Assembly: GCA_029077775.1 (NCBI GenBank)
Contig: JAQNCU010000221.1
Location: 1 to 5,417, forward strand
Length of the DNA stretch: 5,417 nucleotides
From: Acidocella sp.
Lineage (GTDB): Bacteria; Pseudomonadota; Alphaproteobacteria; Acetobacterales; Acetobacteraceae
Direction of reading: 5' to 3'
Positions 1-5,417 of the stretch are shown here, piece by piece. The translations under genes and the position numbers were made by a program. The notes under the pieces were generated by a model. The model did no database searches, was not told the DNA's origin, and saw only the letters and a program-made list of their open reading frames with translations. Each line of letters opens with the position of its first letter. Position 1 is the first letter of the stretch.

Positions 1-1235
1 TGCAGGAAGTGCTGACCCGCACCGATGAATGGATGCAGGCCGGAGAGGTTGAAGGCGCTGACCCGCTGCTACACGACATCCAAGAGCTGGAACACGAGCC
101 CCCGGATTGGGCGGGATTGCTGCGCGCCAGCCTCGCCGTGCGGCTGGAAGAGCTGGTGCGTATCGTGCACCAATCAAGGCGGCTGCGGCGGCATGTGACG
201 GAGGGCACGCCCGCGCCTGAGAATCCGGCACTGGAGGCGGAATATATCGCCATCATCAGAGAAAACCGCGACCATAAGCTGGCTTTTCTTTCAGCATTTT
301 CCGCAGCACTCGCTATCCTTCTGGTCTGCGCCATATGGATAGAAACCGCCTGGGCCTATGGTGCCGGGGCTGCCATCCTGGTTGCTGTGGCCTGTTCTTT
401 CTTCGCGGCACAAGACGACCCCGCCCCGGCCATCGCGTTGATGCTCCGCAATGGCGTGATCGTGATCGTCGGCATCTTTGTCTTCAGCTGCGCGATTTTG
501 CCGGTGATAACCAATTTCAGCGAGCTTTATCTGGTTCTGCTGCCCGTGGGGTTGCTGATCGGCGTTCTTGTCTCCCGCCCGGCCAGCTTCGGCACCGGCA
601 TGGTCATCGGCGCCATTGGTGCCACGCAGATGGCGCTGAATAACGGATATAACACCAACTTCATCAAATTCGCCGACAGTTCCTTCAGCCTCATTGTCGG
701 CCTGGGCAGCGCGTTGATCCTTACGCGGCTGATCCGCTCGGTCGGCGCTGCCTGGAGTGCTGAACGGCTGATGCGCGCCAACTGGCGCGACGTGGCGGCG
801 GCGGCGCAAGCCAACACACCACCAGACCGCGCCGCCATGACCGGCATCATGATGGACCGGCTGGGGCTGATGATGCCGCGATTAGCAGCCGTTGCATCTG
901 GCGCGGACAGTGCGGCCGCCGGCGCGCTGACAGACCTGCGAGTCGGCCTTAACATGATCGGGCTGCACCGCGAGCAATGGCGCCTGCCCGCCGCCGCGCG
1001 CGCTGGCAGCCAGCTTATCTTTCACCGCCTCGCCGCCTTCTACCGTACCGACCCGCGCAAACCAGCACCGCCCGGCATTATTCATGCGCTCGACGAAACC
1101 ATATGCGCACTGGCTGGCGAGGCGCTGACCTATCGCGAGACTCTCATGATTCTCTCCGGCCTGCGATCGGTTCTGTATCCGGAGGCACCACCTCCGGATA
1201 TCACATTGCCCGTTTCTGAACTGGTGGCCACATGA
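1..1235 (+). CDS. FUSC-family (AaeB-like) inner-membrane efflux protein, 5'-truncated
   Basis: This is the C-terminal part of a FUSC/aromatic-acid exporter family protein (fusaric acid resistance, AaeB-like), thought to be the inner-membrane component that exports aromatic acids or toxic compounds. The frame is open to the window edge (first whole codon at 3), so the GTG at 9 is probably internal. Family members usually have about 650-700 residues; about 410 are seen, so the first membrane bundle is missing. Numbering from that GTG, a charged cytosolic stretch (1-90) precedes a second bundle of about six hydrophobic segments near 91-111, 115-132, 146-166, 171-188, 194-210 and 226-241. The FFAAQDDPAP stretch after the second segment is the typical FUSC loop. 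A soluble alpha-helical tail follows. The stop overlaps the DUF1656 start (ATGA), and DUF1656 and HlyD neighbours confirm the system type. The substrate cannot be told from sequence. Confidence 0.92.
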   Translation, partial: QEVLTRTDEWMQAGEVEGADPLLHDIQELEHEPPDWAGLLRASLAVRLEELVRIVHQSRRLRRHVTEGTPAPENPALEAEYIAIIRENRDHKLAFLSAFSAALAILLVCAIWIETAWAYGAGAAILVAVACSFFAAQDDPAPAIALMLRNGVIVIVGIFVFSCAILPVITNFSELYLVLLPVGLLIGVLVSRPASFGTGMVIGAIGATQMALNNGYNTNFIKFADSSFSLIVGLGSALILTRLIRSVGAAWSAERLMRANWRDVAAAAQANTPPDRAAMTGIMMDRLGLMMPRLAAVASGADSAAAGALTDLRVGLNMIGLHREQWRLPAAARAGSQLIFHRLAAFYRTDPRKPAPPGIIHALDETICALAGEALTYRETLMILSGLRSVLYPEAPPPDITLPVSELVAT

Positions 1236-1438
1236 TCGGCGAATTCGATATCTACGGTGTGCTGTTTCCGCCTCTGCTCATCTGGGTTTTCATGGCACTT
1301 CTGCTCTCCATGGCGGTGCGGCGCGGGTTATCCGCATTGGGTCTTTACCGTTTCATCTGGCACCGTCCACTTTTCGACCTTTGTCTGCTCGTCATGCTCA
1401 CCGGGCTTATCAGCCTGGCGGCCAACCGCTATTTTTGA
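1232..1438 (+). CDS. DUF1656 family small membrane protein (AaeX-like)
   Basis: A 68-residue protein of the DUF1656 family, the small inner-membrane partner found between or beside FUSC and HlyD genes (AaeX in E. coli aaeXAB). It starts MIGEFDIYGVLFPP, typical of the family, then has one hydrophobic helix at about 9-30, a basic turn (RRGLSALGLYR) and a second helix at about 46-64, ending ANRYF. The length is normal. Its ATG overlaps the upstream stop as ATGA and no clear Shine-Dalgarno is visible, so translation is probably coupled to the FUSC gene. Its exact role in transport is not known; a structural or assembly role is inferred from constant linkage. Confidence 0.9.
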   Translation: MIGEFDIYGVLFPPLLIWVFMALLLSMAVRRGLSALGLYRFIWHRPLFDLCLLVMLTGLISLAANRYF

Positions 1439-1450
1439 ATCCGGAGTGTC

Positions 1451-2365
1451 ATGAAGCCCATATCTTTCATCTACCGCTTTATCGTCACGCTGGGCGCGGT
1501 GATCCTGGCCGGCGTCGTCGCCTGGCAGCTCTGGATCTATTACATGGAAAGCCCCTGGACACGCGATGGCCGCGTCCGCGCGGATATCGTCTCCCTGGCG
1601 CCGGATGTTTCAGGCCCGATCGTTCAGGTTTTCGTGCATGACAATCAGTTCGTGCATACCGGCGAAGCATTATTCCAGATCGACCCGGCGCGCTTCAACC
1701 TCGCACTGGCACAGGCCAACGCGGCCCTGGCACAGGCCAGCGCCGCCGAAGCCAAGGCCCATGCCACGATGCTGAACGCCGAGCAGAACGCCGCGCGCTA
1801 TGCGGCACTTTCCAGCAATGCCACCTCAGCCATTTCGCGTGATGACGCCAGCACCCAGTCTCTGGCGGCGAAAGCGGAATATAGCGCAGCACAGGCGGCC
1901 TATGCGGCGGCGCAGGTGGACCTCGGCGTCGCACAGCTTAACCTGCGGCGCACCACCGCCCGCGCCACGGTGAACGGCGTTATTACCAATTTCTCGATGC
2001 AACCCGGTGATTATGTGGGTGCGGGCAGCGCAATCATGGCCATCGTCGATACCGACTCCTTATATGTAGATGGCTATTTCGAGGAGACGAAGCTCCGCCA
2101 CATCAAAGTGGGAGACAAAGCAACGGTGCAATTGCTGCAAGGCGGCCCGCAGATCGATGGTCATGTGCAAGGCTTCGCGGCGGCCATCGCGGATTCGGAA
2201 CGGATTGCGGCGCCCACTTTACTGGCGGATGTAAACCCAACCTTCACCTGGGTCCGCCTGGCGGCGCGTATACCCGTACGAATCGCGCTGGACAAAATTC
2301 CCGCGGGTGTGAACCTGGTGGCGGGGATGACCTGCACGGTCACCATCCTGCCGGAGAAAAACTAG
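1451..2365 (+). CDS. HlyD-family periplasmic adaptor (AaeA/EmrA-like membrane fusion protein)
   Basis: A 304-residue membrane fusion protein that should link the FUSC pump to an outer-membrane channel. Visible parts in order: an N-terminal anchor (about 6-30) with a short cytosolic head; SPWTRDGRVRAD, the usual start of the adaptor; the first half of a lipoyl-like domain (about 45-80, with APDVSGPIVQVFV and GEALFQIDP); an Ala/Gln-rich helical hairpin (about 82-165); the second lipoyl half (about 168-200, ATVNGVITNFSMQPGDYV); then a beta-barrel part (about 203-300, with LYVDGYFEETKL and the closing VRIALDKIPAG). The single short hairpin and length fit the AaeA group rather than the longer EmrA or RND adaptors. 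It lies 12 nt after DUF1656, with GGAG at 1443-1446 four bases before ATG. It is the last gene of the left operon and is followed at once by palindromic repeats. Confidence 0.93.
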   Translation: MKPISFIYRFIVTLGAVILAGVVAWQLWIYYMESPWTRDGRVRADIVSLAPDVSGPIVQVFVHDNQFVHTGEALFQIDPARFNLALAQANAALAQASAAEAKAHATMLNAEQNAARYAALSSNATSAISRDDASTQSLAAKAEYSAAQAAYAAAQVDLGVAQLNLRRTTARATVNGVITNFSMQPGDYVGAGSAIMAIVDTDSLYVDGYFEETKLRHIKVGDKATVQLLQGGPQIDGHVQGFAAAIADSERIAAPTLLADVNPTFTWVRLAARIPVRIALDKIPAGVNLVAGMTCTVTILPEKN

Positions 2366-2367
2366 AT

Positions 2368-2431
2368 TAGAGCGCGATGACTTCAGCTCCACCCGCTTTG
2401 CGAGCGGAAATGAAGTCTGAATCGCACTCTA
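2368..2431 (-). repeat. palindromic intergenic repeat, copy 1
   Basis: Imperfect palindrome starting two bases after the adaptor stop codon. TAGAG (2368-2372) pairs with CTCTA (2427-2431); C2373/A2426 is a mismatch; GCGAT (2374-2378) pairs with ATCGC (2421-2425); TGA (2418-2420, TCA on the minus strand) is a bulge; GACTTCA (2379-2385) pairs with TGAAGTC (2411-2417). The top carries a small hairpin, CCGCT (2393-2397) with AGCGG (2403-2407). It has the same plan as the copy at 2443-2506 but in the opposite orientation, hence the minus strand (TCA bulge in the 5' arm). Similar short palindromes are scattered between genes in many alphaproteobacterial genomes; membership of a named family is not claimed. 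Confidence 0.75.
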
Positions 2432-2442
2432 GCTTTCTGATA

Positions 2443-2506
2443 TAGAGGTGGATTCAGATTTTAGATTGGATCACTTCGTGATCCAATCTAAAATCATCCA
2501 GCTCTA
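2443..2506 (+). repeat. palindromic intergenic repeat, copy 2 (long hairpin)
   Basis: TAGAG (2443-2447) pairs with CTCTA (2502-2506); G2448/G2501 is a mismatch; TGGAT (2449-2453) pairs with ATCCA (2496-2500); TCA (2454-2456) is a bulge; then an uninterrupted 18-bp stem, 2457-2474 with 2478-2495, closes a TTC loop (2475-2477). The architecture is that of copy 1, reversed in direction, with different bases in the 5-bp helix but pairing kept. The terminal CTA (2504-2506) is, on the minus strand, the TAG stop codon of the lipoprotein gene, so the repeat end lies inside that gene. Confidence 0.8.
2457..2495. terminator. possible bidirectional terminator hairpin between convergent genes
   Basis: The perfect 18-bp stem with a 3-nt loop lies between the 3' ends of two convergent operons, where a two-way terminator would be expected. 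The stem is AT-rich and neither side is followed by a T-run, so it is not a classical intrinsic terminator. It may act by blocking 3' exonucleases or reducing read-through. The role is inferred from position only. Confidence 0.35.
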
Positions 2507-3262
2507 GTTGCGTGTATAAAGCACCCGTAGAACCACGAACCAGTTCTCCTGGTTACCGGCCAGCAACCCTTGGGCATTGGCGCGCAGATGCTCCATCGTC
2601 ACCGCATCATCCACATTGCCGCCCACGACCTCCACCATGCCCGGCCCACCGCCGGTGACAATGGAGCAATGCGCGGGAAAGACGTATGAGGTCGGCAGAT
2701 CAGTGAATGTAAGGGCATGCGCCCATCCGCGCGGAAAGCAGACGAGATCCCCCAGCCGCGGCGCATACGCTTTCGGGTTCTCCGCGATCAGCAGCTTTCC
2801 GGGATGATACGGCCGCGCCGCGTCGTTAATATAATAAGAGTGATCCGGCGCGTAAGGAAAATCCGGCCCCGCGCCGGCAATACGCATGACATATGAAATG
2901 AATGCCGCCGACCATGCATAGTCGCCGTTCTTGTGGACAGGAAACACCTTGCCATCGCCGTCATGCTTGCCGGTCCAGCGTGCATCTGGCTCACCGGCGT
3001 TCATGCCCTCCCACCAGTATTCGCCAACGCGCTGCCACAACCCCTGCTGGCGCTCGGCCATCGTTGCCGCATGCTGCACATAGCCAGCACCATCGCGGTC
3101 ATCCACACGGTTTCCCCAAAGCCGCCATTCCCGCAGCGCGACCGCCACGGCGGCGCTGCGGGTGAATGGTTCGTAGCCGCCATTGGCGAACGGTGGGGCA
3201 TGATTTTCCGCGGCACAGGACGCGAGAAGAAAAACCCCTGAAACCGCCGCCCAAGCCCTCAT
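2504..3262 (-). CDS. DUF2272 domain lipoprotein, papain/NlpC-like layout
   Basis: A 252-residue protein with a short lipoprotein signal: MRAWAAVSGVFLLASC gives a lipobox L-A-S-C with the lipidated Cys at 16, so it should be anchored in the cell envelope facing the periplasm. The mature part matches the DUF2272 family: YAWSAAFISYVMRIAG (115-130), APDHSYYI (138-145), GDLVCFPRG (171-179), AHCSIVTG (197-204) and VEVVGGNVDDAV (210-221). This order resembles CHAP/NlpC-type cell-wall amidases (PWCAAFVSW...H...GN), but Ser118 stands where those enzymes have the catalytic Cys, while His198 is present. Activity is therefore uncertain. The start ATG overlaps the mtnA stop (ATGA) and has no good Shine-Dalgarno, so translation is probably coupled. 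The TAG stop lies in the end of a palindromic repeat; the C-terminus nevertheless looks complete. Family call is firm, function is unknown. Confidence 0.85.
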   Translation of the reverse strand: MRAWAAVSGVFLLASCAAENHAPPFANGGYEPFTRSAAVAVALREWRLWGNRVDDRDGAGYVQHAATMAERQQGLWQRVGEYWWEGMNAGEPDARWTGKHDGDGKVFPVHKNGDYAWSAAFISYVMRIAGAGPDFPYAPDHSYYINDAARPYHPGKLLIAENPKAYAPRLGDLVCFPRGWAHALTFTDLPTSYVFPAHCSIVTGGGPGMVEVVGGNVDDAVTMEHLRANAQGLLAGNQENWFVVLRVLYTRN

Positions 3263-4347
3263 GCGAGATCGCTGAACAACTCAGTCAGCGCCGCCTCGGT
3301 GGCATCGCACAGGCCACGCTCGGTAATCAGCCCTGTCACCAGCCGCGCCGGCGTCAGGTCGAAGGCCGGGTTGGCGGCGGGGCTAGAGGTGGGCACGATG
3401 CGCACGGTGGCGATGGAACCATCCATGGCGCGGCCGGTCATCGTCGTCACCTCGGTCGCGGCGCGTTCCTCGATGGGAATATCCGCAAGCCCGTCGCGGA
3501 TCGTCCAATCTATGGTGGAAGAGGGCAGTGCCACCCAAAACGGCACATTATTATCGCGCGCTGAAAGCGCCTTTAAATAAGTGCCAATCTTGTTGCAGAC
3601 ATCGCCCTGACGGGTAACACGGTCGGTGCCGACGATCACCAGATCCACCTCGCCATGCTGCATGAAATGCCCGCCAGCGTTGTCCACGATCACCGTATGG
3701 TTCACGCCATGCTTGCCCAGCTCCCACGCGGTGAGGGAGGCACCCTGGTTGCGCGGGCGGGTTTCCTCCACCCACACATGCACGTCTATCCCGGCATCAT
3801 GGGCCATATAAATCGGTGCGAGCGCCGTGCCCCAATCCACGGTGGCGATCCATCCCGCATTGCAATGGGTCAATACATTCACCCGCTTTTTCGCCTTCGC
3901 TTTTTCCTCGATCAAGGCGAGGCCGTTGCGGCCGATCGCCGCATTCACCGCCACATCCTCATCGCAGATGCGTGCGGCCTCAGCATAGGCAGCGGCGGCG
4001 CGCGCAGCGGGCGCCAGCCTGCCCAGGTATGCCTCCATGCGTTTCAGCGCCCAACGCAAATTAATTGCGGTGGGGCGTGTGGCGGCCAGAACCTCAAGCG
4101 CCTGCGATAGCGCGGCATCGGAACTATCAGCGCGCAGAGCGAGTGCCACGCCATAGGCAGCCGAAGCACCGATCAACGGTGCGCCGCGCACAAGCATTGC
4201 CCGGATGGCATGCGTCATTTCCTCAAGCGTGGTGAGCCGGACAAGATCGACAGTCCAGGGCAGCTTGGTCTGGTCGATGATCCGGACAGACCAACCATCG
4301 GTCTCGTCCACCCAGATTGAGCGGTACGGGGTGCCGTCTATTTTCAT
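3259..4347 (-). CDS. mtnA: S-methyl-5-thioribose-1-phosphate isomerase
   Basis: MtnA converts 5-methylthioribose 1-phosphate to 5-methylthioribulose 1-phosphate (aldose to ketose) in the cytosol, recycling methylthioadenosine left by polyamine and autoinducer synthesis. The 362-residue length is normal for this family, which is related to eIF2B alpha subunits. Visible motifs: RGAP (54-57) in the phosphate-binding region, THCNAG with the catalytic Cys162, VEETRPRNQG (193-202), GTDRV with the catalytic Asp242, CNKIGTY (251-257) and NPAFD (326-330). Cys and Asp match the known catalytic pair of Bacillus MtnA. The gene starts 14 nt after the UPF0262 stop. AGGA, overlapping that stop codon, is the best ribosome site but is rather far (about 12 nt) from the ATG. 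No mtnK, mtnP, mtnB/C/D or aldolase is nearby, so it cannot be told whether the full methionine salvage cycle or a shorter MTA shunt is used. Confidence 0.96.
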   Translation of the reverse strand: MKIDGTPYRSIWVDETDGWSVRIIDQTKLPWTVDLVRLTTLEEMTHAIRAMLVRGAPLIGASAAYGVALALRADSSDAALSQALEVLAATRPTAINLRWALKRMEAYLGRLAPAARAAAAYAEAARICDEDVAVNAAIGRNGLALIEEKAKAKKRVNVLTHCNAGWIATVDWGTALAPIYMAHDAGIDVHVWVEETRPRNQGASLTAWELGKHGVNHTVIVDNAGGHFMQHGEVDLVIVGTDRVTRQGDVCNKIGTYLKALSARDNNVPFWVALPSSTIDWTIRDGLADIPIEERAATEVTTMTGRAMDGSIATVRIVPTSSPAANPAFDLTPARLVTGLITERGLCDATEAALTELFSDLA

Positions 4348-4361
4348 GGCGTTAAGGGTTC

Positions 4362-4838
4362 CTAAAGTTTTTGATGCATGGCGCAGACAAGGGTGAATAA
4401 GCGCCGTGCGGTGGAAAAATCAATCACCACCTTTCCGTCAAGCCGTTTCATCATTAATTCGGCACCTTCATTATGCAGCCCGCGGCGGCCCATATCGATG
4501 GCCTGGATGCGCGCTTCCCGCCCTTCCGCCACGGCACCCGCATATGAATCCAGCAGCATACGGTAATCACGGATCAGCATTTTGAATGGGCCAAGCGCCA
4601 GCAGAACCGCCTGAATGGGCTGGCCGTTTTCATCCCTCACATCAAACACAAGCCTGCCTTCCTGAATTGAAAGATGCAGAATGCTTTGCATATCTGGATG
4701 ACCAGGCAGGTAAAACTCGTTCTCCCGCGCGAGGTCGCGCACCGCCTGCTCCCGGTCGGCCTGTTGCAGGGAAGATATCCGATGCAGCGTCTCGCCACCC
4801 AGAACAACCTGTGTCAGCCTGCCTTTTGCATCTGCCAT
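4362..4838 (-). CDS. UPF0262 family protein
   Basis: A conserved alphaproteobacterial protein of unknown function, 158 residues from the chosen start, a normal length. The family signature IDMGRRGLHNEGAELM (114-129) is clear, as are RLVFDVRDENG (62-72), LGPFKMLIRDY (82-92), a basic and acidic helix (REARIQAIDMG) and the C-terminal STARRLFTLVCAMH (142-155). No signal peptide or membrane helix is seen, so it is probably cytosolic. An upstream in-frame ATG at 4856 would add six residues, but it has no ribosome site, whereas GGGAG lies six bases before the ATG at 4838; that start is preferred. It is the first gene of the minus-strand operon. In many Alphaproteobacteria the family sits near hisD and infA; here mtnA follows, which gives no direct clue to its role. 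Confidence 0.92.
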   Translation of the reverse strand: MADAKGRLTQVVLGGETLHRISSLQQADREQAVRDLARENEFYLPGHPDMQSILHLSIQEGRLVFDVRDENGQPIQAVLLALGPFKMLIRDYRMLLDSYAGAVAEGREARIQAIDMGRRGLHNEGAELMMKRLDGKVVIDFSTARRLFTLVCAMHQKL

Positions 4839-4902
4839 CTCAGTCTCCCGCGCCATATACAGAAAGATGATACGAACTTCACCTAAAGCCTCGAAACCGC
4901 TT

Positions 4903-4930
4903 AATCTACTTGTTCACTGTAAATCCTCAA
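4903..4930 (-). promoter_or_regulatory. possible promoter of the UPF0262-mtnA-DUF2272 operon
   Basis: On the minus strand TTGAGG (4925-4930) and TAGATT (4903-4908) are separated by 16 bases, a passable -35/-10 pair. It would give a 5' leader of roughly 55-60 nt before the preferred UPF0262 start. The -10 match is partial, so this is only a candidate; no other gene lies between it and the operon. Confidence 0.3.
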
Positions 4931-5037
4931 GCAAGCATAACCCTTATGAAAAGCCGCGACAAATCACGCTGGCGCAAGGTGGCTGTGAAACCGGCAGAGA
5001 CAATAGCCACTGGGCCGGGGGTACAATCCATAACGCT

Positions 5038-5199
5038 TCAAATGTTAACCGCGAACTCAGACTCTTCTGCATGGCGTTCATCATCCATCCAGTTTTGTGA
5101 TTCTGGTTTACCGAGGGAATCGCACCAAGCCGCGCGTGCAACTTCGTAATGTTGTTCTTTCGAACTATGTCGTTCGCTTTCCGGAACCGGCAAAAACAT
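5038..5199 (-). CDS. doubtful small ORF, 53 residues
   Basis: An ATG-started frame encoding a hydrophilic, Glu/His/Trp-containing peptide that begins MFLPVPESERHSSKEQHYEV and contains ARAAWCDSLGKPESQNW. A TTG at 5262 in the same frame would extend it to 74 residues. It looks somewhat protein-like, but no good ribosome site precedes either start, and codon third positions are much less GC-rich than in the neighbouring genes. No family is recognised. It may be a small gene, a decayed remnant, or chance in a non-coding stretch. Confidence 0.25.
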   Translation of the reverse strand: MFLPVPESERHSSKEQHYEVARAAWCDSLGKPESQNWMDDERHAEESEFAVNI

Positions 5200-5302
5200 G
5201 GCGCGAGCATGGCGCTTTAATGGCGAAATCCATCGCAATGGCGCCGCATTCGATCCGAACAAAAAAAAATGGATAAATCCGGCTGTTTGCTTACGCTTTT
5301 TG

Positions 5303-5331
5303 TTGACAGCGTGATAAGAGAGGCGGAATAG
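5303..5331 (+). promoter_or_regulatory. probable promoter for a gene beyond the right edge
   Basis: A perfect TTGACA (5303-5308) is followed after 17 bases by GAATAG (5326-5331), a weak but acceptable -10 for an alphaproteobacterial housekeeping promoter. The predicted transcript start is near 5338, the first base of a 9-bp inverted repeat in the leader, and the window ends on a ribosome binding site. The -35 is strong; the -10 is the weak point. Confidence 0.5.
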
Positions 5332-5337
5332 CGATTC

Positions 5338-5405
5338 TTGCGTGCATTACGCGATTCGCGTCGCAGCCGAGTCTGATTTCTGCCGGTCAAGGAGTCTGCA
5401 CGCAA
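5338..5405 (+). promoter_or_regulatory. structured 5' leader closed by a 9-bp stem
   Basis: TTGCGTGCA (5338-5346) is the exact reverse complement of TGCACGCAA (5397-5405). In RNA these would form a closing stem around 50 nt that can hold an inner hairpin, CGCG (5350-5353) with CGCG (5357-5360) around ATT, and a weaker GCAG...CTGC pairing. The stem begins at the predicted transcript start and ends just before the ribosome site, the layout of a structured leader or cis-regulatory element. I do not recognise a known riboswitch class. Confidence 0.4.
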
Positions 5406-5409
5406 ACAA

Positions 5410-5417
5410 AAGAAGGA
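5410..5417 (+). promoter_or_regulatory. ribosome binding site of a gene starting just outside the window
   Basis: The window ends in AAGAAGGA, a good Shine-Dalgarno sequence, preceded by an A-rich unpaired-looking stretch. A start codon would be expected within about 5-10 bases to the right. The gene itself is not visible; infA is one guess, because UPF0262 genes often lie near it in this class. Confidence 0.5.

Larger units (their letters stand above)
4857..5302. other. long intergenic stretch, mostly without recognised features
   Basis: Between the UPF0262 gene and the promoter at the right edge there is no convincing gene. The stretch is visibly less GC-rich than the coding regions, has a run of nine A (5261-5269) and holds the word ATGGCG at 5198, 5209, 5220 and 5238. 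No tRNA, rRNA, IS end or CRISPR repeat was seen. Apart from the candidate operon promoter and the doubtful small ORF listed separately, nothing can be assigned. Confidence 0.6.

Noticed and set aside
291..809. Long minus-strand ORF opposite the FUSC gene (172 codons)
   Set aside because: Antisense shadow of a clear membrane protein gene; low-complexity polar product with no recognisable family.
2366..2506. CRISPR array or IS end in the convergent gap
   Set aside because: Only two units, palindromic and head-to-head, with no regular spacers and no transposase or target duplication seen.
3655..4110. Plus-strand ORF of 151 codons inside mtnA
   Set aside because: Opposite-strand shadow of mtnA, whose motifs and length are unambiguous.
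4838..4856. Upstream ATG as the UPF0262 start
   Set aside because: No Shine-Dalgarno before it, while GGGAG is well placed before the internal ATG at 4838.
5022..5027. TACAAT as a plus-strand -10 box
   Set aside because: No acceptable -35 at 16-18 bases upstream and no gene directly downstream.
5038..5199. Resemblance of the small ORF to DUF2934 (RAYxLWxxxGRPxG pattern)
   Set aside because: The spacing between the Trp and the GKP motif does not fit the family pattern, so no name was given.
4944..5210. Minus-strand ORF of 88 codons in the right intergenic region
   Set aside because: No family resemblance, no ribosome site, overlaps the other doubtful frame; composition looks random.

Overview
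The window looks like an ordinary chromosomal stretch of an alphaproteobacterium. The best evidence is a UPF0262 protein with the hallmark IDMGRRGLHNEGA stretch, a family known almost only from Alphaproteobacteria. The coding regions are GC-rich, genes are packed with ATGA overlaps, and a palindromic intergenic repeat of a kind common in this class is present. I cannot name the genus.

There are two convergent gene blocks. The left block (positions 1-2365, + strand) is a tripartite aromatic-acid/drug efflux module: the C-terminal part of a FUSC-family inner-membrane protein (its 5' end lies outside the window), a 68-residue DUF1656 (AaeX-like) membrane protein, and an HlyD/EmrA/AaeA-like periplasmic adaptor. 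Together they should move organic acids or toxic compounds across the envelope, probably with an outer-membrane channel not seen here.

The right block (4838 down to 2504, - strand) is a three-gene operon: UPF0262 protein, mtnA (methylthioribose-1-phosphate isomerase of methionine salvage), and a DUF2272 lipoprotein with a papain/NlpC-like layout but Ser where Cys is usual. mtnA and the lipoprotein gene overlap by ATGA. No other salvage gene is visible.

The blocks meet at 2366-2503. That gap holds two copies of one palindromic repeat in opposite orientation. Both copies show the same TAGAG ends, the same 1x1 mismatch, the same 5-bp helix position and the same 3-nt TCA bulge, with compensated base changes between copies. 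The second copy also supplies the stop codon of the lipoprotein gene.

The right end (4839-5417) is a less GC-rich, mostly non-coding stretch. It holds a possible minus-strand promoter for the operon, a doubtful small ORF, four ATGGCG words (three of them spaced 11 nt) and, at the very edge, a TTGACA promoter. From this promoter an ~80-nt leader would begin with TTGCGTGCA and end with its exact complement just before an AAGAAGGA ribosome binding site, so a + strand gene should begin just beyond the window.
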